From a virus: a stretch of DNA of 64,000 nucleotides. Location of the stretch: positions 1-64,000 of IMG/VR virus record IMGVR_UViG_3300021957_000009, one strand, 5' to 3'. The notes beneath the pieces were generated by a model, which saw nothing but the letters and a program-made list of their open reading frames with translations, had not been told where the DNA came from and searched no databases. Each line of letters opens with the position of its first letter. The stretch's first letter is position 1. Below, one piece after another: positions 59,298 to 64,000 of this stretch. The position numbers and the translations under genes were made by a program.

Positions 59298-59822
59298 TTA
59301 ATCCCTTGGTGTAGGCTTAGCTAATATAGATCTAGCTTTTGATTTATCGTTTTTAAGTAAAGTTGCTGCATCTTGTAAATATCCTTCGGTCTCTCCGTAC
59401 TTAAGTTTTCTCCAAGATTTACCATCTTCATGTGCAAGGTATTTGGCTATTCTTAATCCGTCAAAGGCACCACCGTCATTAGCAGTATATCTTCCTTCCC
59501 TGAGTTTACCACTAGCAAGGTCATCAAGGTTTTTATCTAACCAATTAATAAATTCGTCTTCTTCTTTTCCACGAATCTCACCAGCATCTACTGCCCAACG
59601 CTCTAGTTCACGCGTTGCTTTATTAGATAATTCTAATTGACCTGTTTTTACTGCCTTTTGAAGTTCTTTTTTATACTTACGAGCTATGTCTTGAATTTTC
59701 TTAGCTTCTTCAACTGTTTCTTCAGGTACACAGTTTGGAACGTCTTTTCCGCCCTTCTTTTTCGTACCTACTTGCTTATACCCTTTCCAACAAGCCTCTC
59801 TAACATCTTTAAATGTTTTCAT
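59298..59822 (-). CDS. Putative internal head protein with Cys-Gly-Lys knuckle
   Basis: This 174-residue protein has leader MKTFKDVREACWKGYKQVGT, then KKKGGKDVPNCVPEE. The CWKGYKQVG...NCVPE segment is a recurring block in proteins of marine T4-like phages. A helical middle and a GDGG-type C-terminal region (RYTANDGGAFDGLRIAKYLA) follow. Function unknown; overlap of four bases with the 84-aa gene. Confidence 0.6.
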   Translation of the reverse strand: MKTFKDVREACWKGYKQVGTKKKGGKDVPNCVPEETVEEAKKIQDIARKYKKELQKAVKTGQLELSNKATRELERWAVDAGEIRGKEEDEFINWLDKNLDDLASGKLREGRYTANDGGAFDGLRIAKYLAHEDGKSWRKLKYGETEGYLQDAATLLKNDKSKARSILAKPTPRD

Positions 59823-60073
59823 TTTACTCTTTTTCCCTTTTTCAAGACAGCCATTGCATCTCTCTTATCCATTGCCATACTATTTTTATCTACTAGCCAC
59901 GCTAAAAGATCTTTGACATTTCCTGACACTTTAATAGTAGCATTTTTTCTGTCCCATCGATCTAGGTAAACACCGACATCTTGGAAATCGCCTTGATATT
60001 CCCTAGGATCATCCATGTCCCAATTAACTTCTATCTGCTTATTTGCTTCTCTTATTTCTTGAAATGTTTTCAC
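59819..60073 (-). CDS. Small putative internal head protein
   Basis: This 84-residue protein has the leader MKTFQEIREANKQIEVNWDM with a possible cut IRE-A, leaving a compact beta/alpha product of about 75 residues (YQGDFQDVGVYLDRWDRKNA). This size is similar to T4 IPI. No family recognised. Confidence 0.6.
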   Translation of the reverse strand: MKTFQEIREANKQIEVNWDMDDPREYQGDFQDVGVYLDRWDRKNATIKVSGNVKDLLAWLVDKNSMAMDKRDAMAVLKKGKRVK

Positions 60074-60074
60074 T

Positions 60075-60488
60075 TTACTTTTTTTCCTTAGACATCATTG
60101 CTGCTATCTTCATCAAAGTTTCTTTATCCTTATCTGAAATTTTATCTAATTGTTTTTTCTTGGCAATAGCTTCTAACGACTTTGCCCATGAAGCTGAAGA
60201 TTCTTCAACAGACTCTTTCTTAACCGCCTTTGAACTATTTTTGTTAATGAAATCAGCTGATTTATTTTGAGCACCACGATCGCCACCTCTAGCATATCCA
60301 TCTAAATATGCTTGAGCATGAGCTTCGGCGTGCTTAGGTGATTTCCAGCCAACTGATCCAAGGTACATCACTTTACCAGTTTTTTTGTTTTTAACTTCAG
60401 CTCGATAACCGCCGAATTTAGACTTTTCTGACCCTACAACATATTCTGCTGGATCAAATCTCTCTCTTAATTCTGTAAATTTTTTCAT
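60075..60488 (-). CDS. Putative internal head protein, Lys-rich
   Basis: This 137-residue protein has leader-like start MKKFTELRERFDPAEYVVGS, then a small beta domain (YRAEVKNKKTGKVMYLGSVG) and WKSPKHAEAHAQAYLDGYAR, with a charged helical tail. It lies one base from the NTase/DUF5872 gene. Function unknown. Confidence 0.55.
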   Translation of the reverse strand: MKKFTELRERFDPAEYVVGSEKSKFGGYRAEVKNKKTGKVMYLGSVGWKSPKHAEAHAQAYLDGYARGGDRGAQNKSADFINKNSSKAVKKESVEESSASWAKSLEAIAKKKQLDKISDKDKETLMKIAAMMSKEKK

Positions 60489-60489
60489 T

Positions 60490-61671
60490 TTATCCCCTTA
60501 CTTTAGCAGCTAGGTCTTTATCAGCCCCGCCCCATGTTCCTTTTGATTTTGTTGCGAATGAATTAACTCGCGCTAATCCCCATTGAGTCGGATTTGTTCC
60601 TGGTCTATGGCTTGAACTCCAAGCCGCATATCCTCTATCAAATACCTTTTTTAATATACCATAAGGCATACCTGTTTTATCGGCCTTTTTCATAAGTGCC
60701 GCCTTTGCATCGGCTTCTTCTAATGATTGTGAGAAGCTTTTCATTTCACCAAACTTCTTTTTAAAATCTTTTGTGTGATCACTTTCTGGAGCATTTGGTC
60801 TTGGCTTATTGTGTGCTGCTTTTTCTTTTGCATTCATATCAGAATATTTCTTCTCTTCTAAATGCTCAACATCATCAAGCCAAACTCTTTTCTTCCAATC
60901 TCCAAACTCGACTACTAAAAAGTTAGTGCCGCATCTTTGTATAACACCAACTTGATTTGTTTCTTTAAGAACAACTTCGTCACCCTGTTTAAATAGATTG
61001 CCTTTAACAAACTTTTCTCTTTTCTCAGAGACCTTTTCTAATTCAATATGCTTACGTACTGATTCTTTTTTAAGACCCATGCCTTTACGTAATGCATAAT
61101 ATAATTTTTGTATACCATCTCCTGGTATTTCTAAAGAGTTATCAGCAAATCCTTGTAAATCACCAGATGCAACAAAGGCTCTTAGTTTAGATGCTGACAT
61201 ACCTGAAACACCTTCTGCATCAGGATCACGTTCTCCGGCCGAAATAACTTTGATTCCATCTTCGAAATTATAAAAACCATGACGAGCTTTTTGGCCATTA
61301 TACTTATTTAACAATGTCTCAAATTCTTTAACTCGATCACTACCAGCAACCATAGAAACTTTAGTATATCCTTGATCATACAATTTTACTGCAATATCAA
61401 TTACTGTTCTAACATCGGCATCTGCCATAATATTTCGAGCATGCTTAGGAAACATTTTACGCATAAACTTAATTTTTTCTTTAAACGTAAGAGGATTCTT
61501 TTTAGCATCTTGCGACTTAGACGCGTATATACGATATGAACCGCCTGAAACTTTTTTAAGTTTTTCAAAAAGCTTTTCATGGCCGGTAGTAGGAGGATTA
61601 AATCTACCAAAGACAAAGGTCATTTCACCCTTTGCTTCAGTCAGATAATCACTGAAACTTTTAAACTGCAT
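60490..61671 (-). CDS. Nucleotidylyltransferase fused to DUF5872, with an internal second leader
   Basis: This 393-residue protein has a leader (MQFKSFSDYLTEAKGEM, cut possible at LTE-A, residues 10-13), then a cytidylyltransferase-type domain: GRFNPPTTGH (22-31), MVAGSDRVKEF and SGMSASKLRAFVASGD. A linker and a small beta domain follow (GDEVVLKETNQVGVIQRCGT). Residue 310 starts a second leader-like MKSFSQSLEEADAKAALM, followed by a DUF5872-type domain (PYGILKKVFDRGYAAWSSSH, RPGT, GLARVNSF, ADKDLA). This looks like a fusion of two once separate leader-bearing genes. It overlaps the next gene by one base. Confidence 0.75.
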   Translation of the reverse strand: MQFKSFSDYLTEAKGEMTFVFGRFNPPTTGHEKLFEKLKKVSGGSYRIYASKSQDAKKNPLTFKEKIKFMRKMFPKHARNIMADADVRTVIDIAVKLYDQGYTKVSMVAGSDRVKEFETLLNKYNGQKARHGFYNFEDGIKVISAGERDPDAEGVSGMSASKLRAFVASGDLQGFADNSLEIPGDGIQKLYYALRKGMGLKKESVRKHIELEKVSEKREKFVKGNLFKQGDEVVLKETNQVGVIQRCGTNFLVVEFGDWKKRVWLDDVEHLEEKKYSDMNAKEKAAHNKPRPNAPESDHTKDFKKKFGEMKSFSQSLEEADAKAALMKKADKTGMPYGILKKVFDRGYAAWSSSHRPGTNPTQWGLARVNSFATKSKGTWGGADKDLAAKVRG

Positions 61672-62054
61672 TATTCACCGCCCTTGCTTTTCAATTTTGC
61701 TCTATCTTTCTTTTTAATTCCAGGAAGAAGCTTCTTGGCTATTTTTGCAATCGCGCCTTTTTTGTTGGCTAGTTTCTTTTCTATACCGGCACGTGCGGAA
61801 AATGATAGGTCACTTTTCTTTTTATTTTTGAGGAGTTTTTTAATGAGTAATTCTCTAGCAGCCTTATTTGCTCTAGATTTTAACTTTTCCGGGGATGCTA
61901 ACTTCTTGGCTGCTTTCTTTTTGCCAAGTGCGATTTTAGCTTTGTTTTTTCGAAATGCAGCTTTCATCTTCATACGATGTTGAAGTGACATGGCTTCTGA
62001 AAAGTCTACGCTTTCTTCAGATATGTCTGCATTGTGTTCTTTGAACGATTTCAT
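61671..62054 (-). CDS. Very basic putative internal head protein
   Basis: From the ATG at 62054 (GAGG six bases upstream) the product has 127 residues: leader MKSFKEHNADISEESVDFSE with ISE and FSEA sites, then almost pure Lys/Ala/Leu/Arg helix (AAFRKNKAKIALGKKKAAKK). It should bind DNA and resembles T4 internal proteins in charge. Its stop overlaps the NTase start. Upstream codons to 62072 lack a Shine-Dalgarno. Confidence 0.65.
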   Translation of the reverse strand: MKSFKEHNADISEESVDFSEAMSLQHRMKMKAAFRKNKAKIALGKKKAAKKLASPEKLKSRANKAARELLIKKLLKNKKKSDLSFSARAGIEKKLANKKGAIAKIAKKLLPGIKKKDRAKLKSKGGE

Positions 62055-62072
62055 CTTATCCTCGGTTCCCAT

Positions 62073-63314
62073 TTAGTTAGGATTATCCCAACCTTTAATT
62101 ATATCTTTGCTAAAGTTGTTAGTAGAAAATTCTAATCTATCAACAAGCTTAACAGCTCCACCTTCCATACGATCTATAGCAACAAAACCTTCGGGGTTGG
62201 TTACTTTAAATCCGGACTTAGTCTTTACAAACGTACTAATTTTATTTAGTTTGTTTAGTTTATTTATAATAATTAATTTGCTATCTGTTACTAAATTATG
62301 TAAATCGAACACATTTTGTAGGTTTTTTATATTAGATTTGTCAAAAAATGCGAGTAATTGATCTCTTTTAGCTATCTGAACATCTTTACCCTTTTGACTG
62401 CTTCTCTTGTCAATTTCTTTTTGATACCGTGCATTTACCCACATTACTAAACCTGTTGCATGTTTCTTAGTATCAGTAATGCGTTGTCCGTCCCTTACTT
62501 TACTATTGTTATAAACATTAATCATAAGATTTAGTTCTTTATTAGATTCTATTTCTTTAAGAGTTGAAGCTGATATTTTTCGAAATAGTTTACCAGCATC
62601 AGAAAGCTTTTTATTTAGTGCATCTGTTTCTGACTTGGTTAGTGTTGCGGTTCCTGATAGATCATCTAATGTTGCATCTTGCATCCATACATCTTTAGAA
62701 GATCTAAGCTTGGTGACAATTTCTCTACCAAACTCAGCTCTCATCGTTTCGAACGTTGCTCCTGAGTAGGTTGTATGCCAAACAATTCCGATCTTAGCTG
62801 ATCCAATCGTCTTAGCGAGAGCACTACCAGTAGGTACTGCGTAAGCGATAGTGTTAGGATGAAACACAATATGACTAACTCCATTTATATTCTCCTTTTT
62901 AAGGTCCGACTTATCAAACATAAAGTCGCCTTGTATAACACCTTTAATTCCTAAAGGCTTAAGATAATCATATGCCATTTTTAATTTTTTAGATAGATCT
63001 CCACTTGTATCAGCATCTATATCTGCGTGTGATTTATATACTTTTGGGTCGGCATTAAATATGCCTTTTTTTGCTACGAAGAATTGACCATCACGTGGAT
63101 CTTCTCCTGCAAATACGGCGGGGGCACCGTCCCACTTTACGGTTACGTCTACTGCAGCTTTCGTATTACCGGATAACATATCTCGCAACGACCTGAGTGC
63201 GATGATAGCTTGGCGCGCCCCCTTAACTCCGCCGTCAATGATAAGATCCTCGATATGAATCATATGAGTGTTCTTTCCTGCGGCTTCTGATAATTGATTT
63301 TTAAATGATTTCAT
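62073..63314 (-). CDS. Ligase-like nucleotidyltransferase (DUF6267-like) with head-targeting-like leader
   Basis: This 413-residue protein has leader MKSFKNQLSEAAGKNTHMIH with LSE-A (8-11). VTVKWDGAPAVF (Lys60, KWDG) is a covalent nucleotidyltransferase motif I as in DNA/RNA ligases; IKGVIQGDFMF (about 123-133) fits motif III, NPEGFVAIDRMEGGAVKLVD (Glu375, Lys389) fits motifs IV and V. I believe this family is catalogued as DUF6267. It may seal or adenylylate nucleic acid, perhaps as an injected protein. Overlap of four bases with the next gene upstream. Confidence 0.7.
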   Translation of the reverse strand: MKSFKNQLSEAAGKNTHMIHIEDLIIDGGVKGARQAIIALRSLRDMLSGNTKAAVDVTVKWDGAPAVFAGEDPRDGQFFVAKKGIFNADPKVYKSHADIDADTSGDLSKKLKMAYDYLKPLGIKGVIQGDFMFDKSDLKKENINGVSHIVFHPNTIAYAVPTGSALAKTIGSAKIGIVWHTTYSGATFETMRAEFGREIVTKLRSSKDVWMQDATLDDLSGTATLTKSETDALNKKLSDAGKLFRKISASTLKEIESNKELNLMINVYNNSKVRDGQRITDTKKHATGLVMWVNARYQKEIDKRSSQKGKDVQIAKRDQLLAFFDKSNIKNLQNVFDLHNLVTDSKLIIINKLNKLNKISTFVKTKSGFKVTNPEGFVAIDRMEGGAVKLVDRLEFSTNNFSKDIIKGWDNPN

Positions 63315-64000
63315 TTTAAGTACTCGTCGTAGTCTTCTGGATCGATACCAGCAAATGATACTGCACCACTTACTGCTCTTTTTTCACCTTCTTTTACACC
63401 GAAGGTTACAATAGTTTTTCCGGTGGGCCCTTTAATATTTAAAGTGACTCTTCCTTTTGGATTTTCTAATGTAATATTATCCATATCCAAGTCCGGATGT
63501 TTAGCTATAATTTGGCTTTTCTTTTCTGTTGTAATTGCCATTAACATTTTTGTTTCTTTATCGTTAAAACCCATAATGTTTAAAATGTTTGTAGAAAACT
63601 CTTTAGTTTTAGAATATGGTTTTAGTACTTCATACACAATAGCAGCAACTCTAGGATTTATCGGCTCTCGTGCAGCCTTTCTTTCTGTTTCAATTTGCTT
63701 TTGATCTAGTGCTTCTATTTGAGAGTCGGTCAAACCGCGCAAGCTTTTTAATCTGTTTGTGGCTTTTTCATCGCCTCGGAGGTGTTGCTTATGATCTTGT
63801 TTAATTTTATTAAGATCATTTGCTTTTTGGACTAGTTGGTTTAATTCAGAATCTCTTTTATAAACCGAATCAAATTCTTTAGCAGCTTTGTCACCAACCA
63901 GGTGATCGCACAATCCTCTCGCTGTTGTATTTGCTAAGCCAACTGATTTAGATGAATAGAGTTTTAGTGAATAACCATCAAGAATTTGTTTACCTTCTTT
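63311..64000 (-). CDS. Conserved phage protein, N-terminus beyond window
   Basis: The frame is open to the window edge; 229 residues are visible before the stop. It starts in view with KEGKQILDGYSLKLYSSKSV, then a charged helical middle and a C-terminal beta part (VTLNIKGPTGKTIVTFGVKE, VSFAGIDPEDYDEYL). A TTG at 63913 could be read as a start but the sequence before it is clearly protein-like, so the gene is longer. No family recognised. Confidence 0.65.
   Translation of the reverse strand, partial: KEGKQILDGYSLKLYSSKSVGLANTTARGLCDHLVGDKAAKEFDSVYKRDSELNQLVQKANDLNKIKQDHKQHLRGDEKATNRLKSLRGLTDSQIEALDQKQIETERKAAREPINPRVAAIVYEVLKPYSKTKEFSTNILNIMGFNDKETKMLMAITTEKKSQIIAKHPDLDMDNITLENPKGRVTLNIKGPTGKTIVTFGVKEGEKRAVSGAVSFAGIDPEDYDEYLK

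Noticed and set aside
53708-62278. TATAAATA on the minus strand at 53708, 55880 and 62271
   Set aside because: All are deep inside well-supported genes and not near a start codon of the next gene; chance matches are expected in AT-rich DNA.

Overview
This window looks like part of the genome of a marine T4-like myovirus of a Gram-negative host. It is AT-rich and tightly packed, with almost every gene on the minus strand and many ATGA or TAATG overlaps. It carries a T4-type baseplate and tail set (gp25, gp6, gp7-, gp8-, gp5-, gp27-, gp53-, gp48-, gp54-, gp26- and gp29-like), gp4, gp32, gp59, gp33, T4 RNase H, PhoH, NrdA/NrdB and glutaredoxin. No photosynthesis gene is seen, which fits a phage of a heterotroph better than a cyanophage; that is inference.

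Layout. 1-19.1 kb (minus): a long repetitive fibre protein, a DUF4815-type virion protein, then the baseplate genes back to the gp48-like gene. 19.15-23.9 kb (plus, opened by face-to-face late promoters): gp4, a conserved protein, gp54-like, gp26 with a probable -1 frameshift extension, an EF-hand membrane protein, and the gp29-like tape measure. 24.0-30.1 kb (minus): gp32, gp59, gp33, then small early genes and a SprT-like protease, several behind near-identical early promoters.

30.2-37.5 kb (minus) is the most unusual part. A compact operon encodes CsgF, CsgG, two secreted curlin-repeat proteins flanking a FecR-domain protein, and a membrane CHASE2-class III nucleotide cyclase. Directly upstream lie two small membrane/coiled-coil proteins and a T4-type lysozyme. 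The set suggests that the phage can assemble a curli-like outer-membrane secretion pore and fibre and can add second-messenger signalling to the infected cell. From memory, csgG/csgF homologues have been noted in a few marine T4-like phages; the full set with curlins, FecR and cyclase deserves checking.

37.6-52.9 kb (minus): fibre-like proteins, small conserved T4-like proteins, HAD hydrolase, PD-(D/E)XK exonuclease, PhoH, RNase H, class II aldolase, SegE-like protein, glutaredoxin, NrdB, NrdA, a class 3 lipase and an overlapping spanin-like pair. 52.9-64 kb (minus): about 20 genes, of which a dozen or more begin with the same short leader (MKTF/MKSF plus an acidic helix and an L/I-x-E site) resembling the T4 capsid-targeting sequence of internal head proteins. 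They include nucleotidyltransferase/DUF5872, ligase-like and zeta/PNK-like kinase proteins, so this block may encode the cargo packed in the head and injected with the DNA.

All functional calls come from reading translated sequence without database searches.
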